Below, one piece after another: positions 7,560 to 15,508 of a stretch of DNA of 55,042 nt. Each line of letters opens with the position of its first letter. Within the stretch, counting starts at the first letter, position 1. The position numbers were made by a program, and so were the translations under genes. The notes under the pieces were generated by a model that was given only the letters and a program-made list of their open reading frames with translations, made no database searches and was not told where the DNA came from. This DNA is from an uncultured Bacteroidales bacterium (GTDB taxonomy: Bacteria; Bacteroidota; Bacteroidia; Bacteroidales; UBA932). The DNA lies in NCBI GenBank assembly GCA_905234475.1, contig CAJOHX010000006.1, positions 1 through 55,042 on the forward strand, given 5' to 3'.

Positions 7560-8936
7560 CTATTTGAACAGGGCCTTCACCAGCGCCGGCACATCCGCGA
7601 CCTTGACGATGCTGATGCCCTCCGGCTTGAGGTCCAGCTTGGAGAACGAAGACACGAAAATCCGCTTGAAGCCCAGACGGGCGGCCTCCTGGATGCGGCG
7701 CTCGACCTGCCCCACGGGACGGATCTCGCCGCTCAGGCCCACCTCGCCGGCGAAGCAGACGTCCGAGGGGATGGCGAAATCGAAATTGGACGACAGCACG
7801 GCGCAGATGACCGCGAGGTCCACCGCCGGGTCGCTGACTTTCAGGCCGCCGGCCATATTGAGGAAGACATCTTTCGCGCTGAGGTGGAAACCGGCGCGCT
7901 TCTCCAGCACGGCCAGCAGCATGTTGAGCCGGCGGGCATCGAAGCCCGTGGCGCTGCGCTGCGCCGTGCCGTACACGGCGCTGCTCACCAGCGCCTGCAC
8001 CTCGAAGAGCATCGGGCGCGTGCCATCCAGCGTGGCGGCGATGGCCGTGCCGCTGAGCCCCTGCTCGTGCATCGGGATCAGCAGCTCGGACGGATTGGCC
8101 ACCTCGCGCAGGCCCGCCCCCGTCATCTCGAAGACGGCCAGTTCGGAGGTCGAGCCGAAACGGTTCTTGATGCTTCGCAGAATGCGGTAAGATCCCCGGT
8201 TCTCCCCTTCGAACTGCAGGACCACGTCCACGATGTGCTCCAGGATCTTCGGCCCGGCGATGAAGCCGTCCTTGGTGATGTGCCCGATCAGGATCACCGG
8301 CACGCCGCTCTCCTTGGCGAAGCGAAGCAGCGCGGCGGCCACTTCGCGCACCTGGCTCACCGAGCCCGGGGCGGAATCGACCGACTCGGTGTACATCGTC
8401 TGCACGGAGTCCACGATCATCAGGTCCGGCCGCCGGGCGTCCGCCTCGGCGATCACGGCGTCGATCAGCGTCTCGCAGAAAATGGAGCAGTTGGAATCGT
8501 CGCCGCCCAGCCTCCGGGCACGCATACCCACCTGCCGGGCGCTCTCCTCTCCGGTCACGTACAGCGTACGCAAATCCTTGCAGCACAGCGGAATCTGCAG
8601 GCTCAGGGTGGACTTGCCGATGCCCGGCTCACCGCCGATCAGCACCAGCGAGCCCGGCACCATGCCTCCGCCCAGAATCCGGTCCACCTCGGCCATGCCG
8701 AGGGAAATGCGGGCCTCCTGCGAATAATCAATCTCGCGCAGCGCCTGGGGGCGGCGGTCTGAGCGCGCAGCGGCGCTGCCGCGCCCGCCGCCCGCCGCCG
8801 CGGCGCCCTTCTTCGGCTCCGCCGGAGCCTCCACCAGGGTGTTCCATTCCCCGCACGCGGGGCAGCGCCCCATCCACTTGGGGCTCTCGTTGCCGCACGA
8901 GGTGCAATAAAATACCGTCTTTGCTTTCGTCGCCAT
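7560..8936 (-). CDS. radA: DNA repair protein RadA (Sms)
   Basis: RadA is a RecA-like helicase that extends branch migration during recombination. The 458-aa protein starts with a four-Cys zinc finger (CTSCGNESPKWMGRCPACG). The ATPase follows, with Walker A GGEPGIGKSTL and the RadA-specific SIKNRFG motif, and then a Lon-protease-like C-terminal domain. I chose the ATG at 8936 over an upstream GTG because a TATTTTTG -7 box lies at 8944-8951, placing the transcript start at about the ATG. The extension upstream of 8936 has no family similarity. It is the first gene of a two-gene unit with rsmE. Confidence 0.95.
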   Translation of the reverse strand: MATKAKTVFYCTSCGNESPKWMGRCPACGEWNTLVEAPAEPKKGAAAAGGGRGSAAARSDRRPQALREIDYSQEARISLGMAEVDRILGGGMVPGSLVLIGGEPGIGKSTLSLQIPLCCKDLRTLYVTGEESARQVGMRARRLGGDDSNCSIFCETLIDAVIAEADARRPDLMIVDSVQTMYTESVDSAPGSVSQVREVAAALLRFAKESGVPVILIGHITKDGFIAGPKILEHIVDVVLQFEGENRGSYRILRSIKNRFGSTSELAVFEMTGAGLREVANPSELLIPMHEQGLSGTAIAATLDGTRPMLFEVQALVSSAVYGTAQRSATGFDARRLNMLLAVLEKRAGFHLSAKDVFLNMAGGLKVSDPAVDLAVICAVLSSNFDFAIPSDVCFAGEVGLSGEIRPVGQVERRIQEAARLGFKRIFVSSFSKLDLKPEGISIVKVADVPALVKALFK

Positions 8937-8943
8937 AGCAATA

Positions 8944-8951
8944 CAAAAATA
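8944..8951 (-). promoter_or_regulatory. -7 box of radA-rsmE
   Basis: TATTTTTG on the minus strand, 7 nt upstream of the radA ATG. No TTG at the usual distance was found (nearest at 8975-8977, 23 nt away). Confidence 0.55.
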
Positions 8952-9010
8952 GGAAAAATCCTGGTAATGGCTCACAATTTGAAGGGACGAGAGCAAAAAA
9001 GTACACAATC

Positions 9011-9223
9011 ATGAAACGATATATCCTTCTGTTGGCCGTGGCCCTGATGGCCGCTGTTTCCTGTTCCACACCGCGCCTTGTCTCCAATCAGCTCAACCTT
9101 CAGGCTGAATGGATCGGACGGCCGCCAGTTCAATCCGATTGCAACGCTCTGGCTTGTCGCAACCATCGGCATCTTTGCCACTCCGTTTTTATTTTAGCCG
9201 TCTCACCACCTAAATTACCGTGA
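9011..9223 (+). pseudogene. Probable remnant of a small lipoprotein gene
   Basis: A 70-aa open frame begins with a good signal peptide and lipobox (MKRYILLLAVALMAAVSC, Cys 18), then STPRLVSNQLNLQAEWIG. After about residue 38 it loses any protein character (PPVQSDCNALACRNHRHLCH). A different plus frame over about 9129-9195 reads FNPIATLWLVATIGIFATPF and then stops, which looks like a transmembrane C-terminus. The simplest reading is a gene truncated or frameshifted after its N-terminus, perhaps joined to a fragment of a membrane protein. It could instead be a real short lipoprotein. I recognise no family. Confidence 0.4.
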
Positions 9224-9254
9224 GCAGTAACTGATTGATTAGCAGGAAGATGAT

Positions 9255-9291
9255 AAAATGAGCACCCCTCCGATAAAGGGGTGCTCATTTT
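9255..9291. terminator. Strong bidirectional terminator-like hairpin
   Basis: A perfect 14-bp inverted repeat, AAAATGAGCACCCC and its complement GGGGTGCTCATTTT, flanks a 9-nt loop. A/T runs on both sides let it work in either direction. It separates the 9011 remnant from the M56 operon end. Further out, AACTGATT (about 9229-9236) and AATCAGTT (about 9309-9316) form an outer inverted pair. A second, smaller hairpin CGCCGC/GCGGCG lies at 9344-9358 beside the M56 stop codon. Confidence 0.8.
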
Positions 9292-9362
9292 CTTAATAGA
9301 TTGATAAATAATCAGTTGCCGATCACGGCGAAGCGCTGTAAAACGCCGCGAAGCGGCGGGCG

Positions 9363-10934
9363 CTATTTCCCGGTCTCGTAGATCCTCACGCGGCACTTCT
9401 CGAGCAGTTCGTCCTGCTGGGCCATCTCCAGCTTGGCGTACGGCTTGCCGTAGGCCGCCATGGCCAGGTCCTCGCGGACGGCGACGAACGCGTCGTGGAC
9501 GGACTGGACGGCTGCGGAGTAGGCACCGTAGGAGGAATTGTCGTCGATGACGAAGAAATAGGAGATGTCGTTGTTCTTCCCGATATCCTGCTTCGCCAGC
9601 GCGAACAGGTCCTCCTGGTTGAGGACGACATAGTCGTTGTTGCTCTTGCCCCTGATATACAGCAGTTTGTCTTCGTCGTTGAGCCGAATCTGGACGTCGT
9701 CATCCTTGGAGGAAGCCATGAATTCGGCGATGTCCTTCCCCAGGCCGGACGGATCAAGCCGCCGCTGGACCTCGACGTCCGGGCTGCACTTGTACTGGAT
9801 CTTCAGGGCGCGGACCTTGCGGAGCTCCTCCTTCACCTCCTGGATCCTGCCGGATTTCAGCCCCGGATTGCCGATGATGTTCACATAGGCAGAAGCGTCG
9901 TCGCCGCGGGCTTCGGAGACCTTGGCGCCGATGGCGTCCAGGCTGACATGCTCGCCGTTGACGAAATACTCGACATCATTCCCTTCCTGAATGACCGTCA
10001 GATTGATGGCTGTCGGCTCCAGATAGTACTTTGTTTGCGGATTTTCACTACCTTTGTAGTCGATGACCGTCTGGGCGTTGGCCGCAAGGCAGATGCCGAC
10101 AAGCGGCAGGGCGTAGAGGACCCTGAGTCCCCGTAGCGCTGAAGATTTGGTTTTTGACATCATAGTAATACGATTTTTAAGGATACTGTGATTAAAGCTG
10201 TTGGCAACTGAGTAGCCGCTCTTGCTGACAGCTTTTCTTATAAGCAGATATTGGTATTCCCTGAGGTTGGCCCCGCTCCGGAGCACCGCGTCATCCGCCT
10301 CATACTCATGGAGTTCCTGCAGGTCCGCACGGAGCATCCAGATGGCGGGATTGAACCACTGGAGGGCCGACAGGAGATCCACCAGCAGCAGCTCGGCCGA
10401 ATGGCCGAAGGCGATGTGCGCCTGCTCGTGCATGAGGATGGGGGCGTGCTCCGCCTCCCAGTCCTTGCGCGAGAGCACGATATAACGCATCCAGCTGAAC
10501 GGGTCAATGTCCCGCTCCGTGACGATGATCCGGACACCATCCTCCTCCCGGACACATTCGCCCCGACGGACAATCCGGTAAATGGACAGGATGGACACCG
10601 CTACGCGGAAAATCACAAAAGCCACCCCGGCGAAGAACAGGACGGCCAGCGCCACGGGCCACCAAGGGGCGGCAGCCGTGGCCGGGGAGACCGGCCCCGC
10701 GGCCGCAACGTCCGCCAGCACCACCGGCTCCGCGACCTCTGCCGGGGCCGCCTCCAGCGTCTTGTGGACGGTGATAATGCACAGCGGCAGCAGGAAAGAG
10801 AGCACGGCCGTGCCTACCAGTACCACCCGGTTGAGCCGGTGGAAGGTCTCCTTCTTCAAAAGGAAACGGTAGAACAGGTAGAAGATCAGCAGCGCCGCCG
10901 CCACCTTAACGTCGTAGATCAGAAAGGTCGGCAT
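9363..10934 (-). CDS. M56 family (BlaR1/MecR1-like) membrane metallopeptidase
   Basis: Membrane-embedded sensor protease that typically inactivates its partner BlaI-type repressor. Hydrophobic helices lie near residues 8-25, 37-55 and 92-120. The cytosolic zinc site is H169-E-Q-A-H173, with the third ligand in ELHEYEADDAVLR (about E212). A further helix near 275-290 (VLYALPLVGICLAANA) is followed by a C-terminal domain. Its end (DDNSSYGAYSAAVQSVHDAF, then ELLEKCRVRIYE) resembles the ExbD-like tail seen in many Bacteroidetes M56 proteins. No penicillin-binding domain is present, so beta-lactam sensing should not be assumed. It starts 3 nt after blaI. Confidence 0.9.
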   Translation of the reverse strand: MPTFLIYDVKVAAALLIFYLFYRFLLKKETFHRLNRVVLVGTAVLSFLLPLCIITVHKTLEAAPAEVAEPVVLADVAAAGPVSPATAAAPWWPVALAVLFFAGVAFVIFRVAVSILSIYRIVRRGECVREEDGVRIIVTERDIDPFSWMRYIVLSRKDWEAEHAPILMHEQAHIAFGHSAELLLVDLLSALQWFNPAIWMLRADLQELHEYEADDAVLRSGANLREYQYLLIRKAVSKSGYSVANSFNHSILKNRITMMSKTKSSALRGLRVLYALPLVGICLAANAQTVIDYKGSENPQTKYYLEPTAINLTVIQEGNDVEYFVNGEHVSLDAIGAKVSEARGDDASAYVNIIGNPGLKSGRIQEVKEELRKVRALKIQYKCSPDVEVQRRLDPSGLGKDIAEFMASSKDDDVQIRLNDEDKLLYIRGKSNNDYVVLNQEDLFALAKQDIGKNNDISYFFVIDDNSSYGAYSAAVQSVHDAFVAVREDLAMAAYGKPYAKLEMAQQDELLEKCRVRIYETGK

Positions 10935-10937
10935 GGC

Positions 10938-11297
10938 TTATTTCTCCTTCTCGATGAGGTCAATGAGTTCCTTCAGCTCCTCGACCGAAATCTTTTCCTC
11001 CTTCACCAGCGCAGACACCGCATTGATGTAGGAATTGTCGAAATACTTGTCGATGAGGCCCACCAGCGAACGCTGCTTGTAGTCTTCGCGCGACACTTTC
11101 GCGAAATACTGATAGGTGGGGCCATAGGCCTTATGGTCGATGAAACCCTCCTCCTGGAGCGTGCGCACCTGGGTGGAAAGCGTGCTGAAATGGGGTTTCG
11201 GCTCCGGGTACAAGTCCCGCAACTCTCTCACAAACAGGGGCCCGCGGTCCCAGAAGTGGTTCATGATGACCTCTTCTTTCCGGGTCAGACGTTTCAT
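10938..11297 (-). CDS. BlaI/MecI/CopY family transcriptional repressor
   Basis: The 119-aa protein has an N-terminal winged helix (LTRKEEVIMNHFWDRGP, then FSTLSTQVRTLQEEGFI) and a C-terminal dimerisation region (ISVEELKELIDLIEKEK) as in the BlaI family. It is expected to repress its own operon until cleaved by the M56 protease encoded 3 nt downstream. A consensus promoter lies at 11317-11346. A 17-bp palindrome with arms TCGAAA/TTTCGA at 11350-11366, just upstream of the -33 element, is a candidate operator. The signal it answers to is unknown. Confidence 0.92.
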   Translation of the reverse strand: MKRLTRKEEVIMNHFWDRGPLFVRELRDLYPEPKPHFSTLSTQVRTLQEEGFIDHKAYGPTYQYFAKVSREDYKQRSLVGLIDKYFDNSYINAVSALVKEEKISVEELKELIDLIEKEK

Positions 11298-11316
11298 AAG
11301 CGCAGTTTCTTTTCAG

Positions 11317-11346
11317 CAAAGATAGCTAAAAAATTTAACTACGCAA
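11317..11346 (-). promoter_or_regulatory. Promoter of the blaI-M56 operon
   Basis: TATCTTTG (11317-11324, minus strand) with TTG (11344-11346) 19 nt upstream. The palindrome TCGAAA-N5-TTTCGA directly upstream could bind BlaI. Confidence 0.75.
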
Positions 11347-11380
11347 CTATTCGAAATAAATTTTCGATTATTTTCTCTCG

Positions 11381-13465
11381 CTACAGTCCCTCGAAGTGGA
11401 TCTTGTAGATGCGGGAAGTGGTGTCGTCGCCAACCCAGATGCAGCTGTTGGCATGGTCCACGCAGACCGCCTCCCCGTTGTCGATGAAGGCCATGGAATA
11501 GCTCGCCAGCACGTCCCCGTCCACGGTACACAGATTCAGCGTCCGCTCCTCGCTGTCGGCGATCCACAGCACATCGCGTACGGGATCGTAGCACAGGTCC
11601 GCAATCTCCGTCACGCCGGTCAGCTCCCGCCGGGATACGACGGTGCCGTCCGCCACCGAGAAGCGCATCAGCGCAATGGGCTTGCGCTGGTTGCCGACCA
11701 GCAGGGTGCCGTCTTTGTACCAGGTCAGCGCCTCCAGGCCATCGTTTGTGCCGAGGCCGACCTCGGAGATCACGCCGAGCAGCTCGGAGCTGTCGTAGCC
11801 CGGCCCGGCGAGCCGCCGAACTTCCTGCTTGCGCTCCACGACGAAATAGACGTCGCGGGTGGCGGGATCGAGGGTCACCCCCTCGCAGTCCATCTTGCCG
11901 TCCACATACAGCGGCGTGGTCGTGCCGTCCCAGGCGACATGGTAGATGCCGCCGTCGTCGGAAGCGGCCAGCAGCCCGTCGCCGGCAGGGGCCGGGCAGA
12001 GGCCGGACACCTCCGGACAGGTCGAACTGATGGACCTCACCTCCCCCATCCGGGGAAGGTAGGAAGACGGGCTCACGGTGATGATCACCCGCCGATAGGC
12101 CGGCAGAGCGAAAGGACCGTCGTCATGCACCTCGCAGACCAGGTGCAGGCGGCCCGCCGCAGCGTCCTCCGGGATGCGGAAACGCACCTTGGCGGAAGTG
12201 GAATCCTCCAGCACCGGCAGCGCGCCCGCGTCCGGGAACGCCTGGAACCACCAGGCAAACTGCAACTTGTCCCCGTCGGGATCATACGAGCGGGACGCGT
12301 CCAGCGTCACGGTCTGGCCAGGCTTCGCGCTCATCTCCACCGGCGCCAAACCGGCGTCTCGCCCGATCAGCACCACGGGGTTGCGGTTGCCGCTGCCCTC
12401 CGCCGCCCACTGCATCCGGGCGGCGAAATCCCGGAATTCGTCCGGATAGAACCGTTTCTCGTAGCCGTCGGACAGGTCCTTCAGCGGCTGCCGCCAATTG
12501 GTCCAGGCCTTCGTCCGGTAGTCCGGCGAACGGCCGAATATATGCATGCCGCCCCAACCCACCTGCGTGGGATCGTCGGGGTCGTTGAGGCCATTCGGCA
12601 TCACATGCAGGAAGCTGGGCGTGTCGCCCTCGACTCCCCAGAGGAAATGCGGATAGACGCCACCCAGGGCGCCGTGGCCCTGGATCTGGGCGGCATAGGA
12701 ATCCCAGTCGGCACGGCCCAGGGCGTTCTGGTTGAGCCAGGCGCTCTCGTCCCAGACGAGCATCAGCGCATCGGAGAAATCCCGCCGCAGCCACTGGTGC
12801 GAACTGTAGGCGCGGTCCTCGCGCATGGCGTACACCATGTCCTGGTCGGTGATCGTGTAGAGCCGGAACTTGCGCAGGAAGGTCTGCAGCTCCTCACTGC
12901 TCCGCTCCTGCTGCACCCGCCACACCGCCTGCGCAAAGGTGTTGGCGCCGCCCCACACGCAGACCCAGATGGGCCGCTCGTCGGGCTCGTCCGCCAGGCG
13001 GATCAGCAGCTCGCTGCCGGGGGTGTCGTTGTCCGGGCCGATCACGCCAATGCCGGCACGGGGACTGCCCGCCACGGTGCGGCTGCGCAGGTATGCGGCG
13101 CTGGGCCAGTAGCCCAGCTGCTGGCGGCCCTGCTCCTCCTGCTCCGGCAGGAAACCCTGCTGCGCAGAACGCTTCATCAGGTTCGGGACATCCTGCTCGT
13201 AGGCGTCGATCACGCGGTCCAGGTACTCGGCCCACTCCGGCGGATACGGGTCGCAGTTCCAGCCGATGGTGGTGATCAGGGCCTCGATCTCAAAGCGGTC
13301 CGCATAGGCCATCAGGCGCACGGCCGACTCGTTGTCGTCCGGCTCCACGTCGGCCGGGCCGATGTCGGTCAGGACCACGATACGGGGTTTCAGCGTGTCC
13401 GCTGAAGAAGGGGTGCAGGCCACGGCGGCCAGCAACCCGGCAAGCAGGAGGAAGAATCGTTTCAT
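11381..13465 (-). CDS. Lipoprotein: DUF1593 nucleoside-hydrolase-like domain plus C-terminal propeller
   Basis: The signal peptide ends in a lipobox (LLAAVAC, Cys 17). Residues about 25-330 match the DUF1593 group, related in fold to nucleoside hydrolases (RIVVLTDIGPADVEPDDNES, GPDNDTPGSELLI, VCVWGGANTFAQAVW). A PKD-like beta domain follows (about 365-460: VTLDASRSYDPDGDKLQFAWW), as in the Sde182-type cellulose-binding proteins. The last 230 residues look like repeating propeller blades (GIYHVAWDG, MDCEGVTLDPATRDVYFV, ADLCYDPVRDVLWIADS), similar to the SdiA-regulated/esterase-like propellers. That third module is unusual for this family. The ATG at 13465 is chosen because a TATTTTTG box lies 7 nt upstream. 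The substrate is unknown; a polysaccharide or glycoside role is an inference. Confidence 0.8.
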   Translation of the reverse strand: MKRFFLLLAGLLAAVACTPSSADTLKPRIVVLTDIGPADVEPDDNESAVRLMAYADRFEIEALITTIGWNCDPYPPEWAEYLDRVIDAYEQDVPNLMKRSAQQGFLPEQEEQGRQQLGYWPSAAYLRSRTVAGSPRAGIGVIGPDNDTPGSELLIRLADEPDERPIWVCVWGGANTFAQAVWRVQQERSSEELQTFLRKFRLYTITDQDMVYAMREDRAYSSHQWLRRDFSDALMLVWDESAWLNQNALGRADWDSYAAQIQGHGALGGVYPHFLWGVEGDTPSFLHVMPNGLNDPDDPTQVGWGGMHIFGRSPDYRTKAWTNWRQPLKDLSDGYEKRFYPDEFRDFAARMQWAAEGSGNRNPVVLIGRDAGLAPVEMSAKPGQTVTLDASRSYDPDGDKLQFAWWFQAFPDAGALPVLEDSTSAKVRFRIPEDAAAGRLHLVCEVHDDGPFALPAYRRVIITVSPSSYLPRMGEVRSISSTCPEVSGLCPAPAGDGLLAASDDGGIYHVAWDGTTTPLYVDGKMDCEGVTLDPATRDVYFVVERKQEVRRLAGPGYDSSELLGVISEVGLGTNDGLEALTWYKDGTLLVGNQRKPIALMRFSVADGTVVSRRELTGVTEIADLCYDPVRDVLWIADSEERTLNLCTVDGDVLASYSMAFIDNGEAVCVDHANSCIWVGDDTTSRIYKIHFEGL

Positions 13466-13472
13466 AGTTCTA

Positions 13473-13480
13473 CAAAAATA
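13473..13480 (-). promoter_or_regulatory. -7 box of the DUF1593 gene
   Basis: TATTTTTG on the minus strand, 7 nt upstream of the ATG at 13465. No TTG at the expected distance. It overlaps the region just past the 3' end of the yfcE-like gene. Confidence 0.5.
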
Positions 13481-13493
13481 CGAAAAATCCCGC

Positions 13494-13988
13494 TTAATTC
13501 CGCGGCAGCTCAAAGACTTCCATATCCTTGACCTCGCCGGCCTCGATGCGGAAGCGCAGGGCGGTGCGCACGACGTGCCAGCCCTGGAGGCCTGCGGCGC
13601 CGGGGTTGATGTAGAGCATGTTGTACTGATGGTCCTGCATCACCTTCAGGATATGCGAATGGCCGCAGATGAAGACATCGGGCTTGTAGCGGTCAATCAG
13701 CGCGGCGGCGCGCAGGTCATAGTGTCCCGGCGAGCCGCCGATGTGGGTCATCAGAACCTTCATGCCCTGCACCTCCAGGTACTGGTGCAGCGGGTACTCG
13801 CGGCGGATGTCCTGCCCGTCGCAGTTGCCGCACACGCCCACCAGCGGCTTGAACGCCGCAATGCTGTCGGCAAACGACAAGCCGCCGCCGAAGTCGCCGG
13901 CATGCCAGATCACGTCCACCGGCTCCAGGAATTTCCGGAAGCCGTCGGAGAAGACACCGTGGGTGTCGCTGATCAAACCGATATACAT
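13494..13988 (-). CDS. YfcE/MJ0936-type metallophosphodiesterase
   Basis: The 164-aa calcineurin-fold enzyme carries the family motifs in order: ISDTHG (metal ligands D8, H10), HAGDFGGG, GNCD, THIGGSPG and GHSH. Family members hydrolyse phosphodiesters in a metal-dependent way, but the physiological substrate is usually unknown. Its start codon directly abuts a 28-nt palindromic repeat (13989-14016) that fills the whole gap to galE, so any ribosome-binding signal must lie in the repeat or be absent. Confidence 0.9.
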   Translation of the reverse strand: MYIGLISDTHGVFSDGFRKFLEPVDVIWHAGDFGGGLSFADSIAAFKPLVGVCGNCDGQDIRREYPLHQYLEVQGMKVLMTHIGGSPGHYDLRAAALIDRYKPDVFICGHSHILKVMQDHQYNMLYINPGAAGLQGWHVVRTALRFRIEAGEVKDMEVFELPRN

Positions 13989-14016
13989 AGATTTCTCGGC
14001 TTCGCTCGAAATGACA
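13989..14016 (-). repeat. GTCATTTCGAG-type palindromic repeat, copy 1
   Basis: On the minus strand it starts TGTCATTTCGAGCG and ends CCGAGAAATCT, with TTTCGAGCG/CGAGAAA as imperfect hairpin arms. It differs from the copy at 54854-54881 at two of 28 positions. It occupies almost the entire galE-yfcE gap. Confidence 0.85.
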
Positions 14017-14018
14017 CG

Positions 14019-15038
14019 CTATTTCCCGGCCAGCTTCTTCTCCCAGGCCCAGGCGGCTTTCACCGTCTCGTCGATGCTGCGCTCCGCTCTCCAGCCGAGC
14101 TCCTGCTCGGCGCGGGTCGGGTCGGCCCAGATGGCAACCACGTCGCCGGCGCGGCGCGGCGCGAATTTCCAGTTGAGCTTGACGCCGTTCACGCGCTCGA
14201 ACGCGTTGATCAACTCCAGCACGGACAGCGGCCGGCCGGTGCCGACGTTGAAGATCTCGTAGTCCTCCTTCATCCGGCCCTCGCACATGCGCGTGACCGC
14301 GCAGACATGCGCCTTCGCCAGGTCCACGATGTCGATATAGTCCCGCAGGCAGGTCCCGTCCGGGGTCGGGTAGTCATTGCCGAACACCGAGAGGCATTCG
14401 CGTTTGCCGACGGCGGTCTGGGTGATGAAGGGCACCAGGTTGTTGGGCACGCCGCGCGGCAGCTCGCCGATCAGCGCGGAGGGGTGCGCCCCGATGGGGT
14501 TGAAATAGCGCAGCGCGATGCCGCGCACGCCCGGATAGGCCTTCACGCTGTCGCGCAGGATATCCTCGCACATCTGCTTGGTGTTGCCGTAGGGCGAGGT
14601 GGCCGGCTGGCGCGGCGAGGCCTCCGTCACGGGGAGCTGGTCCGTCTCGCCGTAGACCGTCGCGGAGGAGGAGAACAGCACGTTGCAACCCTTCTTCCGC
14701 GCAGCCTCCAGGATGTTGACGAACGACAGGAGGTTGTTGCGGTAGTACATCAGCGGCTCCGCCACGGACTCGCCCACCGCCTTGAAGGCGGCGAAATGGA
14801 TCACCGCGTCGATGGGGTATTTCGCGAAGAGCGCCTCCACGGCCGCCGCGTCGCAGAAGTCCATCCGGACCAGCGGCATCTGCCGTCCGAGAATGGCGCA
14901 GACGCCCTTGTAGTTGGTCTCGTCGCAATTGGAGAAATTGTCCGCGATCACCACGTCATAGCCCGCCTGGGCGAGCTCCACGGTCACGTGGCTGCCGATG
15001 AATCCGGCGCCGCCGGAGACTAATACGGTCTTTTTCAT
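14019..15038 (-). CDS. galE: UDP-glucose 4-epimerase
   Basis: GalE interconverts UDP-glucose and UDP-galactose (some also the N-acetyl forms) using bound NAD. The 339-aa protein has the Rossmann motif GGAGFIGSH (residues 9-17), the SSSATVYG segment, and the catalytic pair Y150 and K154 in YGNTK. The C-terminal RAGDVVAIWADPTRAEQELGW is typical of true GalE. Its start overlaps the stop of the CYTH gene by 4 nt (ATGA), implying translational coupling. It probably supplies sugar nucleotides for surface polysaccharide. Confidence 0.95.
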   Translation of the reverse strand: MKKTVLVSGGAGFIGSHVTVELAQAGYDVVIADNFSNCDETNYKGVCAILGRQMPLVRMDFCDAAAVEALFAKYPIDAVIHFAAFKAVGESVAEPLMYYRNNLLSFVNILEAARKKGCNVLFSSSATVYGETDQLPVTEASPRQPATSPYGNTKQMCEDILRDSVKAYPGVRGIALRYFNPIGAHPSALIGELPRGVPNNLVPFITQTAVGKRECLSVFGNDYPTPDGTCLRDYIDIVDLAKAHVCAVTRMCEGRMKEDYEIFNVGTGRPLSVLELINAFERVNGVKLNWKFAPRRAGDVVAIWADPTRAEQELGWRAERSIDETVKAAWAWEKKLAGK

Positions 15039-15505
15039 ATCCAGTCCTTATAAGGGTGTTTTGTCAATGAGGAATTGAGGTAGCGGCGGTCGTCCGTGAC
15101 CTCCGCGCCCAGCCAGGCGGGGCGCTCGAAGGGCTCGTCCTCCGCGCCCAGCTCGATCTCGGCGACCACGAGGCCCTCGTTGTCGCCGTGGAAGACGTCC
15201 ACCTCCCAGGTGTGCCCGTCCGGGGCCGGCACGAGGCAGCGCGTCTTGTCGATAATGCCCGGCTCGCAGAGCGCGAGCAGCTGCTCCGCCTCCGCGCCGG
15301 GAATCTCCTTCTCCCACTCGAAGCGGGTCAGGCCGCGGGCCGGACCCTTGACGGTAATCCAGCCGCGGTCATCGCGCAGGCGCACCCGCACCGTCCGGCC
15401 CGGGGCCGAACTCAGGTAGCCCTGCACAATATGACTGGCGCCGGACACCTCCCCGCGGAAGTCTCCGGCGACCAGGAATTTACGTTCTATCTCCCGGAAA
15501 GCCAT
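15035..15505 (-). CDS. CYTH domain protein (putative inorganic triphosphatase)
   Basis: The 156-aa protein consists of one CYTH triphosphate-tunnel domain. The signature ExExK is present as E5-I-E7-R-K9, and RVRLRDDRGWITVKG and EWEKEIP supply further tunnel residues. Single-domain bacterial members mostly hydrolyse tripolyphosphate or other triphosphates; adenylate cyclase activity is less likely. It is sandwiched between the barrel protein gene (3 nt away) and galE (4-nt overlap). Confidence 0.88.
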   Translation of the reverse strand: MAFREIERKFLVAGDFRGEVSGASHIVQGYLSSAPGRTVRVRLRDDRGWITVKGPARGLTRFEWEKEIPGAEAEQLLALCEPGIIDKTRCLVPAPDGHTWEVDVFHGDNEGLVVAEIELGAEDEPFERPAWLGAEVTDDRRYLNSSLTKHPYKDWI

Positions 15506-15508
15506 CCC

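Noticed and set aside
7032..8762. 576-codon plus-strand frame opposite rsmE and radA
   Set aside because: Spans two well-supported genes on the other strand and has shadow-type composition.
9363..11297. Beta-lactam resistance sensor (BlaR1/BlaI)
   Set aside because: The M56 protein lacks a penicillin-binding domain and no beta-lactamase or PBP gene is nearby; this pair is common in Bacteroidetes with other roles.
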